Source: Bacillus sp. OK048 (lineage in GTDB: Bacteria; Bacillota; Bacilli; Bacillales; Cytobacillaceae). Taken from it: DNA of 64,000 nt. Below are positions 18,014-28,021 of this stretch, piece after piece. The stretch is taken from the NCBI RefSeq assembly GCF_900103525.1, contig NZ_FNHN01000005.1, positions 278,103 through 342,102 of the forward strand, in the 5' to 3' direction. Numbering within the stretch: position 1 is the stretch's first letter; the number at the start of each line of letters is the position of its first letter. The translations under genes and the position numbers were made by a program. The notes under the pieces are model-generated. The model ran no database searches. It saw only the letters and a list, made by a program, of their open reading frames with translations, and was not told where the DNA came from.

Positions 18014-19090
18014 ATGATATTACCCTTAGTGAGCGTTATTATTCCTGTATATAATACCGAGAAGTATTTAAATAAAAGTATTCCATCAATATTGGATCAG
18101 ACTTATAAAAATATAGAAATAATCATAGTGAATGATGGCTCAACTGATAGAAGTGATGAAAAAATAAAAAATTACATTTACCAAGATCAAAGAGTTATTT
18201 ATTGTAAACAGAAAAATAGGGGACCTTCAGCTGCAAGAAACGCAGGAATAGAAATTTCAAGCGGAGAGTTTATTATTTTTGTTGATGCTGATGATACTGT
18301 TGAAAAGGAATATGTAGAAAAACTAGTAACAGCAGCAATTAAATTTAACCATGACATTGTGTCATGTGGTTATACAGAAATTTCTATTCATGGAAATATA
18401 AAGTTAAATGATTTTTGGGATGAAAAAACCGATAACTCAAAAGAGCAATTTATAATAAATATATTTCAGGGTGTGGGAGGTACTCTTTGGGGGAAAGTCT
18501 TTAAAAGGGAAATAATATTAAAACATAATCTCAGGATGAACCCAGAGATTAATATGTGTGAAGATATGGTTTTCGTTTTACAATACGCTACTCATTGCGT
18601 TAGATGTGGTTCAATTAAAGAGAGTTTATATAATTATAATAGATTAAACGAGAATAGTATTACTGCTATGTTAAATTTAAAACATCTTGAAAGTTTAATT
18701 ATTGTAATAAAAAGAATTGAAGAGGTACTTAAAATGAATACTTTTGATACCAAGCAAATAGATTCCATATTATCTATGCGAGTCCAAGGGTTGATTGAAT
18801 CATTTGTAATACAGCAACATAACTGTAAATACTCAAAGAGAAAAAAAATAGATAATATGAAATTACTGTTTGAAAATAAATATTATATTAAGTATGAAAA
18901 GAATTTACCTCAAACCTCAATAAATTCAAGAATCCTTTTTTACCTAATTAGAATGAAGGATAAAAACTTAATTTACTATTATGGTTTCATACTATGTCTC
19001 CAGCAGCAAATTAAAGACATACTCAAATTAAAGTTGTATAAAAACCAGATAAGAGCTAAGAGATTAATATTTGAGGAGGGGATTTCTTGA
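18014..19090 (+). CDS. glycosyltransferase family 2
   Basis: A 358-aa GT-A enzyme with PLVSVIIPVYNTEKYLNKSI, then VNDGSTDRSD, GPSAARNAG and FVDADDT (metal site near residue 92). AGGAGGG precedes the ATG. It opens the more AT-rich second half of the locus after the SinR-like gene. Its stop overlaps the next start by 4 nt. Confidence 0.84.
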   Translation: MILPLVSVIIPVYNTEKYLNKSIPSILDQTYKNIEIIIVNDGSTDRSDEKIKNYIYQDQRVIYCKQKNRGPSAARNAGIEISSGEFIIFVDADDTVEKEYVEKLVTAAIKFNHDIVSCGYTEISIHGNIKLNDFWDEKTDNSKEQFIINIFQGVGGTLWGKVFKREIILKHNLRMNPEINMCEDMVFVLQYATHCVRCGSIKESLYNYNRLNENSITAMLNLKHLESLIIVIKRIEEVLKMNTFDTKQIDSILSMRVQGLIESFVIQQHNCKYSKRKKIDNMKLLFENKYYIKYEKNLPQTSINSRILFYLIRMKDKNLIYYYGFILCLQQQIKDILKLKLYKNQIRAKRLIFEEGIS

Positions 19091-20259
19091 AGTATATTAA
19101 ACATTTTATTGATCTTAATAAAATTATTATAGCTATTCTTATTTCAAGGGTCCTTAAATTATCAAAGATGAATAAGGATATTTGGCTAATCTCAGAAAGA
19201 AGAGATGAAGCAGAAGATAATGCCTTTCATTTATATAAATATATAAGAGAAAATCACCCAACTCAAAAGGCATATTATGTTATCGATAAAAAGTCACACT
19301 CCTATTTAAAGATAACAAAATTTGAAACAATAATTCAGCAGAATTCTCTAAGGCATTATATATATTACTTTTTAGCTGAAAAACACCTTTCAGCATTTCA
19401 ATTTTTTGGAGTTCCTGAAACACCAATTTTATGGAGACTAGAGAGTTATGGGTTAATAAAAAAGAAAAAGGTTTTCTTGCAACATGGAATTACTAAAGAA
19501 ATATTACCTTTTTTAAATTATGCGAATACTAAATACAATCTATTTGTCTGTGGTGCTAAGCCAGAATTTGATTTTGTCAAAGAACACTTCGGATATCCAA
19601 AAGAAAATGTTAAATATTTAGGTTTTTGTAGGTTTGATAATTTACATGATTATAAAGTAAAAAATCAAATTCTCTTAATGCCGACCTGGAGACAATGGTT
19701 TGGGATGACAAATAGTGATAATAATACTGAGATGAAATATGATGAATTTATTATGTCCGAATATTACCATAGGTATAATAATTTGTTGAATAGTGTCAGA
19801 ATACATGAGTTTTTGGAAAAACATGATATTAAATTAATTTTTTATCCGCATCCCGAAATGCAAAGATTTATTAAAGCATTTAACTGTAATAACTCTAATA
19901 TAACAATTGCTAATAGAAATAATTACAACCTACAAAATTTGCTCAAAGAGTCCAGATTATTAATTACGGATTATTCTAGTGTTGCTTTTGACTTTGCTTA
20001 TATGAGGAAACCACTAATTTATTATCAGTTTGATCAACAAAGGTACTATACAGATCATTTCCAAAAAGGTTACTTTGACTGTAATAGAGATGGATTTGGA
20101 CCTGTGATTAGGGATGAAAAAATTCTAATTGATTGTATTGAAAAATTCATGTTAAAGGATTCCAACGATGAAAAATATAATGACAGGGTTGGTGACTTCT
20201 TTCAATTATATGATAAGGAAAATTGTAAGAGACACTATGAAGTAATAAGTAGTATCTAG
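19087..20259 (+). CDS. CDP-glycerol:polyglycerophosphate glycerophosphotransferase-like protein
   Basis: A 390-aa protein of the TagB/TagF family. Key blocks are WLISERRDEAEDNAFHLYKY, LQHGITKE, LMPTWRQW, FYPHPEM and LLITDYSSVAFDFAYMRKP. The family transfers glycerol phosphate or similar groups from CDP-activated donors in teichoic acid and capsule synthesis. In this locus it suggests that the exopolysaccharide carries a phosphodiester decoration. TTG start overlaps the previous stop; GAGGAGGGG precedes it. Confidence 0.82.
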   Translation: MKYIKHFIDLNKIIIAILISRVLKLSKMNKDIWLISERRDEAEDNAFHLYKYIRENHPTQKAYYVIDKKSHSYLKITKFETIIQQNSLRHYIYYFLAEKHLSAFQFFGVPETPILWRLESYGLIKKKKVFLQHGITKEILPFLNYANTKYNLFVCGAKPEFDFVKEHFGYPKENVKYLGFCRFDNLHDYKVKNQILLMPTWRQWFGMTNSDNNTEMKYDEFIMSEYYHRYNNLLNSVRIHEFLEKHDIKLIFYPHPEMQRFIKAFNCNNSNITIANRNNYNLQNLLKESRLLITDYSSVAFDFAYMRKPLIYYQFDQQRYYTDHFQKGYFDCNRDGFGPVIRDEKILIDCIEKFMLKDSNDEKYNDRVGDFFQLYDKENCKRHYEVISSI

Positions 20260-20358
20260 AAACTATGTTTATAACCAATTTCATTGATGCTTAAAAAAAG
20301 CACTAAAAGCACATTTGTCATAAAAAGCTGGAACCTTAAAATCAGGGGGTATATGTGA

Positions 20359-21417
20359 TTGAAGCCTTTAGTTAGTATTATTGTTCCAATATTTAAGGTG
20401 GAAAATTACCTTAGAAAATGTATTGATTCACTGTTAAATCAAACATTATTAAGTATTGAGGTAATATTAGTTAATGATGGATGCCCTAACGGTTGTGGAA
20501 ACATCATTGAGGAATATAAAAAAAGAGATACAAGAGTAATAACTATTCATAAAAAAAATGGAGGTCAGTCATCGGCTAGAAATGCCGGTTTAGATATTGC
20601 TAGAGGTGAATTTATAGGATTTATTGATCCTGATGATTGGATCGAACCAAATATGTATGAGGCACTATATAAATCTATAATTTCATCAAATGCTGACGTA
20701 GCAATATGTGGTCGGGGTACTTATGAAGAAAATGGAAATGTTGGATCTCCGATAATTCCGGAACAAATATTAATTGATTTTAGTAGTTACCCAAAATTTC
20801 AATATGTAATTCAAAAGTTTTTTTTTCCTCATACAGCATCAACCTGTAATAAGTTATATAGAAGAGAAATATTATATAAATATAATCTTAGGTTCAAAGA
20901 TGTTAGTTATGTTGGCAGTGAAGATGCACTATTTAATTATGCAGTTCTTTGTAATGCTAAGAAAATAGTTGCGATAAGTGATGTCTTATATAACGTGTTG
21001 ATTAGAAACGATTCAACTGTAAGGACTTTTAATGAAGGTTATATGATTCGAACTTCAAATTTAATCAAATCTATGCATGAGTATTCTGGAGAGTTTGATA
21101 CATTAGATTTGTATCGGGATTCGTACCCGATTATTTTTTTATATTATCAGCAGTGGAATATAGATAGAGTAAATATGCTTACTAATAATAATATCCAAAT
21201 TATTACGAATGAGTTGAAGCAAGCCTCTAAATTAGATTATTTTAATAAAAGTAGTTTAAGAGTAGCTTTAGATTATAAGATGACAAATCATATGAAGAAA
21301 ATAGGATATAGCTCTAAAGGAATTCTATTCATTCGCATTTTTATGTTATTAAGTTCTTTTAAATTATATAACCTAGCTTCTAGATTTAGATCAATGAGGC
21401 GATTAAAGCCAAATTGA
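20359..21417 (+). CDS. glycosyltransferase family 2 (EpsJ-like)
   Basis: A 352-aa GT-A enzyme with PLVSIIVPIFKVENYLRKCI, VNDGCPNGCG, GGQSSARNAG and FIDPDDW. TTG start after GGGGGT. About 100 nt without coding potential precede it. The C-terminal third is hydrophobic and basic, suggesting membrane association. Nearest in style to EpsJ; specificity unknown. Confidence 0.83.
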   Translation: MKPLVSIIVPIFKVENYLRKCIDSLLNQTLLSIEVILVNDGCPNGCGNIIEEYKKRDTRVITIHKKNGGQSSARNAGLDIARGEFIGFIDPDDWIEPNMYEALYKSIISSNADVAICGRGTYEENGNVGSPIIPEQILIDFSSYPKFQYVIQKFFFPHTASTCNKLYRREILYKYNLRFKDVSYVGSEDALFNYAVLCNAKKIVAISDVLYNVLIRNDSTVRTFNEGYMIRTSNLIKSMHEYSGEFDTLDLYRDSYPIIFLYYQQWNIDRVNMLTNNNIQIITNELKQASKLDYFNKSSLRVALDYKMTNHMKKIGYSSKGILFIRIFMLLSSFKLYNLASRFRSMRRLKPN

Positions 21418-21450
21418 TAAGTATTTCTTGGTGAAATGAGGCAAATAGAG

Positions 21451-22647
21451 ATGAAGAAAAAGATATTATTTGTAATAAACTCTTTGACAATTGGTGGGTC
21501 AGAGAAAAGCTTAGTGTCACTTCTAAATTTGATTGATCTTACTATTTATGATGTTGATTTAATGATGTTTAAAAAAGGAGGAGAGTTTGATAAGGACGTG
21601 CCGAAGGAAGTTAATATATTAGAAGAACCAGAGTATTATAAATTTGTTGCTAAAGATCTTAAAAGTAAAGATTTATCACTTAAAGATAATATTAATTATA
21701 GGATTTGCAGGTTGAAAACAACCTTTAATCTAAGAAAAAATTTAATGAATTCAAAAAAAAGACAAACAGAACAAATACTTTACAAAAGTCAGCGAAATGC
21801 ATTGAGGAAATTAGAAAAGGAATACGATGTCGCCATTGCATATAGTCAAGGGATGCCTACTTATTTTGTAGTAGACTTTGTTAATTCAAAAAGGAAAATT
21901 GCTTGGATTAATTGTGATTATGTAAATACTCAATATGACAAGGATCTTGACTATAGATTTTACAAAAAGGTTGACAAAATAGTAGTTGTTTCAAAAGCAA
22001 TAAGGGAATCTATAGCGGCAATGAAACCAGAATACGATAAGAAAATGAATTTAATCTTAGATATTGTAAATCCAAATATAATTAAAAATATGGCAAACCA
22101 AGGTGCTACTGTATTCCATGATAAATCTGTAGTAAATATTTTAACCGTTGCGCGATTGATTTCCCATTATAAGGGTTATATTACTGCAATTAAGGCAGCT
22201 AAACTTTTAAAAGATAATAATTATAAATTTAAGTGGTATGCAGTAGGAGAAGGTGAGGATAGGAAAGAAATTGAAACATTCATTAATGATTTAGGAATGA
22301 ATGAGGAATTTATTTTATTAGGGAAAAAAGAAAATCCATACCCTTATATGAAAAATTGTGATATATATGTTCAACCATCTAAAAAGGAAGGTTTTGGACT
22401 CACTGTAATTGAAGCGAAAGTATTAAAAAGGCCAATAGTTTGTACTAATTTCAATACCGCAGATGAATTAATTAATAATGAGGTTGATGGATTGGTTGTT
22501 GGACACAATGAGCAAGATATCTTTTTGGGAATAAAGAGATATTTAGACGATATTAATTTTAAGAATAATATTTTAAAGACACTAATGAATGAAAAACCAT
22601 ATAGTTCAGTCGGCGAAATAGATAAAATATATAAATTAATTAGTTAG
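21451..22647 (+). CDS. glycosyltransferase family 4
   Basis: A roughly 398-aa GT-B protein with FVINSLTIGGSEKSLVSLLN, TVARLISHYKGYITAIKAAK, KENPYPYMKNCDIYVQPS and KEGFGLTVIEAKVL. Related genes begin MKKKILF, so ATG 21451 is chosen; ATG 21436 is also possible. It is a paralogue of the genes at 12579 and 22665, pointing to local duplication and divergence. Confidence 0.82.
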   Translation: MKKKILFVINSLTIGGSEKSLVSLLNLIDLTIYDVDLMMFKKGGEFDKDVPKEVNILEEPEYYKFVAKDLKSKDLSLKDNINYRICRLKTTFNLRKNLMNSKKRQTEQILYKSQRNALRKLEKEYDVAIAYSQGMPTYFVVDFVNSKRKIAWINCDYVNTQYDKDLDYRFYKKVDKIVVVSKAIRESIAAMKPEYDKKMNLILDIVNPNIIKNMANQGATVFHDKSVVNILTVARLISHYKGYITAIKAAKLLKDNNYKFKWYAVGEGEDRKEIETFINDLGMNEEFILLGKKENPYPYMKNCDIYVQPSKKEGFGLTVIEAKVLKRPIVCTNFNTADELINNEVDGLVVGHNEQDIFLGIKRYLDDINFKNNILKTLMNEKPYSSVGEIDKIYKLIS

Positions 22648-22664
22648 TAACTGGGGAAGATGAA

Positions 22665-23855
22665 ATGAAAAAAATATTATTTATGCTTATTAACATGAAT
22701 GTTGGTGGAACGGAAAAAGCATTGCTCAACATGATATCTGAGATACCAAAAGAAGATTACGAAATAACAATATTAATGTTGGAGAAATACGGTGGATTTT
22801 TGAATTCAATTCCAGAGCATGTTCATATCAAATTTTATAATGGATATAAGGATATAAAACATATATTGAACAAACCACCACGTACAACTGTTTTAAATTT
22901 TCTTAAAGCAGGTAAAGTACTACAGGCTTTGAACATCACATTAATCCACCTTCTATCAAGTATATTAAAGGAAAGAACCTTGTTATTTAAGTATCTTTTA
23001 AAAGGATACTATGAAATTGATACTGAATATGATCTTGCAGTAGCTTATGCCGGCCCAATGGACTTCATAAGCTTTTTTGTTATAAACAAAATAAAAGCTA
23101 AAAAGAAAGTTCAGTGGATACATTTTGATATAAATAAAATAGGATTTAACAAGAGGTTTGCTTTAAAAGTTTATAAAAAGTTCGACAAAATTTTTATTGT
23201 ATCAAAAGAAGCTAAATCAAAATTAATTAGTTTGGTACCACAATTAAGTGGAAAATCTGAGGTTTTTTTCAATATTGTTTCTCCGGAAATTATTCGGAAC
23301 CAAGCTAAGGATGGTAATGGATTTAAGGATGAATTTGATGGATTAAGAATATTAACAATAGGTAGATTATCAAGGGAGAAGGGGCAAGATCTAGCAATTC
23401 GTGCATTAGCTAAATTAAAAAAGGATGGCTGCAAAGTAAGATGGTACTGTATTGGAGAAGGAGATTCACGGAAAAATTATCAAAAATTAATAATGGATTA
23501 CAATTTAGAAGATAGTTTTATATTATTAGGAGCAGACACAAATCCGTACCCATATTTAGAACAGTGTGATTTATATGTACAACCATCAAGGTATGAAGGA
23601 TATTGTATTACCATAATTGAGGCTAAACAATTTAATAAACCAATTGTAACTACTAATGTAAATGGGGCAAAAGAACAGATTGTTAATGGAAAAACTGGAT
23701 TAATTGTAAATATTGATGAAAATGAAATTTATTCTGCACTAAAAAATTTAATTGATAGTAGTTATTTGCGAGCAGAGATTTCCAGTAATTTAGCCAAAGA
23801 AAACTATGATACATCTTTAGAAATGATTAAGATATTTAATGTTATGGAAGGATAA
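22665..23855 (+). CDS. glycosyltransferase family 4
   Basis: A 396-aa GT-B protein that directly follows its paralogue. Motifs are FMLINMNVGGTEKALLNMIS, TIGRLSREKGQDLAIRALAK, ADTNPYPYLEQCDLYVQPS and YEGYCITIIEAK. The middle region is Lys-rich. GGGGAAG lies upstream of the ATG. Donor sugar unknown. Confidence 0.83.
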   Translation: MKKILFMLINMNVGGTEKALLNMISEIPKEDYEITILMLEKYGGFLNSIPEHVHIKFYNGYKDIKHILNKPPRTTVLNFLKAGKVLQALNITLIHLLSSILKERTLLFKYLLKGYYEIDTEYDLAVAYAGPMDFISFFVINKIKAKKKVQWIHFDINKIGFNKRFALKVYKKFDKIFIVSKEAKSKLISLVPQLSGKSEVFFNIVSPEIIRNQAKDGNGFKDEFDGLRILTIGRLSREKGQDLAIRALAKLKKDGCKVRWYCIGEGDSRKNYQKLIMDYNLEDSFILLGADTNPYPYLEQCDLYVQPSRYEGYCITIIEAKQFNKPIVTTNVNGAKEQIVNGKTGLIVNIDENEIYSALKNLIDSSYLRAEISSNLAKENYDTSLEMIKIFNVMEG

Positions 23856-23859
23856 TAAA

Positions 23860-25395
23860 ATGAAAAGTCAACTTAAAGCAGGTGCGGTATTAACATACGT
23901 TGCATTGTTTATTAATAGTGCTATTTCTATAATTTATACTCCTATAATGTTAAATCTACTCGGTCAATCAGAGTATGGTTTATATAGTTTGGCTAGCTCA
24001 GCAACAGGGTTTATTGGAGTTTTAAATTTTGGATTAGGAAATGCAGTAATTAGATACACAGCAAAATATAAAGCACTAAACGACGAGGAAAGTTGCTCGA
24101 AAATATATGGTATGTTCTTTATTATGTATGGCATTCTAGGGATAATTGCATTAATATCTGGTACGATATTAACAGTAAATTCAGATGTGCTGTTTTCAAA
24201 TTCATTAAGTATACCTGAGATGAATAAATTAAAAATTCTAATGGCAATAGTAACTATTAATCTATCTATAGGAATAGGATTAGGTCTATTTAGTGTTATT
24301 GTACTTGCCCATGAAAAGTTTATTTTTCAAAGAATTATTGTTATTGTCAGTTCAATCATTAATCCTTTAGTAATGTTGCCATTATTGTTAACAGGGCATA
24401 GATCAATTACTATGGCGATTGTTACAGCATTAATTAGTGTGTTTTCCATTTTGCTCAACATATATTATTGTTTTAACGTTATAAAAATAAAGATTTTATT
24501 CAAAAGAATTGAATTAGGATTATTAAAAGAAATTATTATTTTCTCCTCATATATATTTATTAATTTAGTAATAAGTAAATTATATGATTCAACAGACCAA
24601 GTTATATTGGGAATTTATAGTGGTACAGTTGCTATCTCCTTATATACTATTGGTGCAACATTTACTGGCTATTTTTCTGGATTTTCTTCAGCAATCTCTA
24701 ATGTTTTCCTAAGTAAAGTTACTGGAATGGTGACAAGGGAAGTTTCCACCGATGAATTGTCAAATTTATTTATTAGAATAGGAAGAATTCAATATATCGT
24801 TATATCATTTGCTTTAAGTGGGTTTGTTGTTTTTGGGCAAGAGTTTATAATTTTATGGGTTGGTAAAGAGTTTCAACTTTCTTACATAATAGCCATAATA
24901 ATTCTTGTACCAATGGTAGTCTCTTTAATACAAAGTATGGGTGGCGTAATACTTCAAGCAATGAATATGCAAAAATTTAAAACCATAACTAATGCAGCCG
25001 TTGCAATATTAAATGTCCCTCTAAGCGTTATTTTTGCCCAAAGGTGGGGGGCTGTTGGGTGTGCACTTGCTACTGCAATTGCTTTTACCGTTGGTAATAT
25101 TATTGTGATTAATTTCTATTATTGGAAAACAATAAAGATAGATGTACCTGCCTTTTGGAAAAATATACTTTTTATGAGTCTACCTGTTTCTTTAAGTCTT
25201 TTATATGGGCAGACTTTAAATAAAATTATCCTAGCTGATTCTTGGCTTTTATTGTTTACTAAAATTTTAATTTTTTCAGGTGTATATATTCTATTAATGT
25301 GGTTTACGGCAATAAATAAACATGAAAAGGATTTATTTATTGTTCCGATTAGGAATATTACACGAAGGTTTAAAATTAGAGATCATGTTGCCTAA
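23860..25395 (+). CDS. lipid-linked oligosaccharide flippase (Wzx/EpsK-like)
   Basis: A 511-aa membrane protein with 12-14 predicted helices. The first region (SIIYTPIMLNLLGQSEYGLY, then GLGNAVIRYTAKYKA) is typical of polysaccharide transporters of the MOP superfamily. It flips lipid-linked repeats outward for the EpsG-type polymerase. The longer frame from 23839 overlaps the previous gene; ATG 23860 after GGAAGGATAA fits family N-termini (MKSQLKAGAVLTY). Confidence 0.87.
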   Translation: MKSQLKAGAVLTYVALFINSAISIIYTPIMLNLLGQSEYGLYSLASSATGFIGVLNFGLGNAVIRYTAKYKALNDEESCSKIYGMFFIMYGILGIIALISGTILTVNSDVLFSNSLSIPEMNKLKILMAIVTINLSIGIGLGLFSVIVLAHEKFIFQRIIVIVSSIINPLVMLPLLLTGHRSITMAIVTALISVFSILLNIYYCFNVIKIKILFKRIELGLLKEIIIFSSYIFINLVISKLYDSTDQVILGIYSGTVAISLYTIGATFTGYFSGFSSAISNVFLSKVTGMVTREVSTDELSNLFIRIGRIQYIVISFALSGFVVFGQEFIILWVGKEFQLSYIIAIIILVPMVVSLIQSMGGVILQAMNMQKFKTITNAAVAILNVPLSVIFAQRWGAVGCALATAIAFTVGNIIVINFYYWKTIKIDVPAFWKNILFMSLPVSLSLLYGQTLNKIILADSWLLLFTKILIFSGVYILLMWFTAINKHEKDLFIVPIRNITRRFKIRDHVA

Positions 25396-25529
25396 AACAT
25401 AAGTGTCATCTCTTTGCATAGGGCTTACTCTAAGCAAAATAAATATATAAGTTAAGAGAAAACAAACCCAAAAAGGTGGCTCTTGAAATTTGAATAATAT
25501 AATGTAACAGTAAATATAATTAAAAGTAG

Positions 25530-25870
25530 AGTAAAGCATCTAGCATTTTAGACATATTACGTTTTTTTTCCGCATTTGTAGTCTTCTTATTTCATTTCTA
25601 TGTACCACTTCCAGGCTATCAAGCAGTTATGGTATTTTTTGTATTAAGTGGATATTTTATTTCAGCAACTATATTAAAATCATTAAAGAGAATAGGTGGA
25701 GTTGGTCTGAATATTTTTTGAAAAGGGTAATACGCTTATGGATAGTACTACTACCCTGTTTAATTTTGACGTTTCTATTGGCAAATTTACAATTGATGCT
25801 CTTTGGTTCAGATCAAAAAATAGGTAATTTCTTAGATTTAAAAACCTTTTTAGCAGCTATTCTCCTTTGA
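25530..25870 (+). pseudogene. decayed acyltransferase family 3 fragment
   Basis: One frame encodes SKASSILDILRFFSAFVVFL, then FHFYVPLPGYQAVMVFFVLS and GYFISATILKSLK. It then shifts near 25692-25696 into a second frame, KENRWSWSEYFLKRVIRLW, which ends at TGA 25868-25870. These are the start and first helices of an acyltransferase-3 protein. There is no start codon and the C-terminal two-thirds are missing. It lies just upstream of an intact member of the family. Confidence 0.75.
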
Positions 25871-25972
25871 AGGCAACAAAAACACCATAAATTATTATAG
25901 CGGAAATTAACTTACAATATATTTCAATAAAGAGGAAAATTGCTAATTATGATTTTTTAAGGAGAATTATAT

Positions 25973-27049
25973 ATGGAATTCACAAAAAATGATATAAAAG
26001 TAACAAAAGGAGTAGCGATATTATTTATGCTGCTCCTTCATCTTTTTTGTAGGAAAGATGTTAATGGTTTGTATGAAACATTCCCAATAATAGATGGAGT
26101 TCCTTTGATTTACTATATTGGTTTGTTCGGTGATGCATGCGTGCCTATGTTTTGTTTTGCAAGTGGATATGGATTATTTGTAAGTATGAATAAGGCGAAG
26201 GGATCCATTCTAAAGAAGAATTTCATGAGAATTCTTAAATTACTTATTAACTATTGGATTGTTTTAATAATTTTTGTAGCTATAGGGGCAATGACTGGTA
26301 TGTCTGAAATATTACCAGGTAGCCCAACTAAATTTCTTCTTAATTTCTTCGTATTATCTAATTCATATAATGGTGCATGGTGGTTCGTACAAACCTATAT
26401 TATCCTTGTACTTTTAGCACCACCACTTTTCAAGGTAATTAAGAAGTATAATTCTATTACTATATTTTTGATATCTGGATTTATTTATTTAATTACTTAT
26501 ATCCAACGTATAAAACAAGTTCTTGATTTCGGGGACAACTCTGCCATAAATATTCTTGTAAATGCAATTGTTTTGGTAGGTACTTCCCAATTGCCTTTTG
26601 TTGTAGGGGCTATTTTTGCAAAGGAAAAGATTTATTCAAAGTTATATAATACACTAAATAAATTTAAGCAGAAAAATTTAATTTGTATAGCTGGAATACT
26701 TTCACTATTTATCATACATTCACTATATGAGTCAATGATAATAGCACCTATTACGGGCATCACATTTATTTGTTTTTTTAATTTAATCGATAAGAATCTT
26801 AACATTCAAAAGGGCCTAAACTTTATTAGTAGTCATTCAACAAACCTTTGGTTAACTCATATGTTCTTTTACATGACTATCTTTCCGAAGCTGACCTTTG
26901 CTCCTAAATACCCAATACTGATCTTTTGCTGGTTAATCATACTGTGCTTAATTTCTTCTTATATAATTAACCTTATTTATAAACCAATGATTCATTATAT
27001 TGATAAGAAGAATTTAGTTTTAAATCTAAATAAAAAGATTGCAGGATAA
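25973..27049 (+). CDS. acyltransferase family 3 membrane protein
   Basis: A 358-aa protein with about ten hydrophobic helices. The N-terminus (GVAILFMLLLHLFCRKD) has the conserved His of the family, and helix 2 (FCFASGYGLFVSM) resembles the FF-x-SG block. Such enzymes O-acetylate surface polysaccharides. AAGGAG precedes the ATG. It probably replaces the decayed relative upstream. Confidence 0.82.
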   Translation: MEFTKNDIKVTKGVAILFMLLLHLFCRKDVNGLYETFPIIDGVPLIYYIGLFGDACVPMFCFASGYGLFVSMNKAKGSILKKNFMRILKLLINYWIVLIIFVAIGAMTGMSEILPGSPTKFLLNFFVLSNSYNGAWWFVQTYIILVLLAPPLFKVIKKYNSITIFLISGFIYLITYIQRIKQVLDFGDNSAINILVNAIVLVGTSQLPFVVGAIFAKEKIYSKLYNTLNKFKQKNLICIAGILSLFIIHSLYESMIIAPITGITFICFFNLIDKNLNIQKGLNFISSHSTNLWLTHMFFYMTIFPKLTFAPKYPILIFCWLIILCLISSYIINLIYKPMIHYIDKKNLVLNLNKKIAG

Positions 27050-27317
27050 AGTACATTCTTGGTGAATTTATTATTAAAACTTGAGAGTAGGTGTACAACA
27101 AGTCATCGTTCTTCCAATCCTTGATTGATAGAGCTATCTACGACGTTAGTGAAGAATTAACGTTACTAATTTAGATTTTTCTTATTCAGAACAAATGGAG
27201 AAATTGTTAAAAAAGGATAGAATTTAGTGTGAGGAGTCATCTACCTTCTTTTTTTTGAATAGTAAGAAAGGATTACTATCACTTGTTTAGCGAAAATATA
27301 AGGATTGGTGCTGCAAA

Positions 27318-27800
27318 ATGCGATTTATTGGCCGTTTTATGCTTACGTTATTTCCATTTATTTATATGTTCTTAATTTGGCAGCAAACAAGTAAATTTGA
27401 CCCGGAATCAGTTAGTGGTTTATCAACAGTTTTAAGTGATGTTGTTATTCTTGCTATAGGGGGAACATTGGAACTTGCCCATCTTTTTGAATTTAGCATC
27501 CTATACTGCCTAATAATAATGGCGTTGCTTTGTTATGGATACTTGAATAAGTGGAAAGAGACATTAGCTATTGTGATTTCACTTTTATATGGACTAGCGG
27601 ATGAAATTCATCAATTATTCGTCCCATTTAGGTCTTTTTCCATTATAGATTTAATAAAAAATTCAATAGGGATTTTGGTAATATGGTACTTCATCCATCA
27701 AAAATACTTTACTAAAAAGGACTCAAGATTGGGTTCTTTTTTTAGAAAAATAACAACGTTTTTTAAAAAGGAAAAGGCGAATACTTCTATTAAGTTATAA
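27318..27800 (+). CDS. VanZ-like family membrane protein
   Basis: A 160-aa protein with four hydrophobic segments and the VanZ signature DEIHQLFVPFRSFSIIDLIK near residue 95. The C-terminus is basic. The role of VanZ-like proteins outside teicoplanin resistance is unclear. About 270 nt of non-coding DNA lie upstream, including TTATTCAGAACAAA (27182-27195), which is identical to part of the SinR-like site in the eps leader. Confidence 0.82.
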   Translation: MRFIGRFMLTLFPFIYMFLIWQQTSKFDPESVSGLSTVLSDVVILAIGGTLELAHLFEFSILYCLIIMALLCYGYLNKWKETLAIVISLLYGLADEIHQLFVPFRSFSIIDLIKNSIGILVIWYFIHQKYFTKKDSRLGSFFRKITTFFKKEKANTSIKL

Positions 27801-27898
27801 CGAATGTTATGTTAATGTTCGAATACTATCTTTTAACATGGGGGATAACTTTTTTGAATAAAAATTTTTACAAAAAGTAAATATATCACACAAAAATA

Positions 27899-27931
27899 GT
27901 TCTTTGAAGAGAACGGGTTGTGCGATATAAT
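27899..27931 (+). promoter_or_regulatory. promoter with perfect SinR-type operator next to the IS element
   Basis: GTTCTTTGAAGAGAAC (27899-27914) carries two perfect, opposed GTTCTYT half-sites with the same 6-nt spacing as the eps boxes. A -10 TATAAT lies at 27926-27931, with a weak -35 (TTTGAA, 27903-27908) inside the operator at 17-bp spacing. The promoter points into the IS element; the gene it once served is not evident. Confidence 0.6.
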
Positions 27932-28021
27932 TAGTTTGATACACTAGTGATGCATTAATTTAATTTCACTATTAGTTAAGGTCAAGTAGACTACAGTTAC
28001 TATTACTGAGGAGAATCTATT

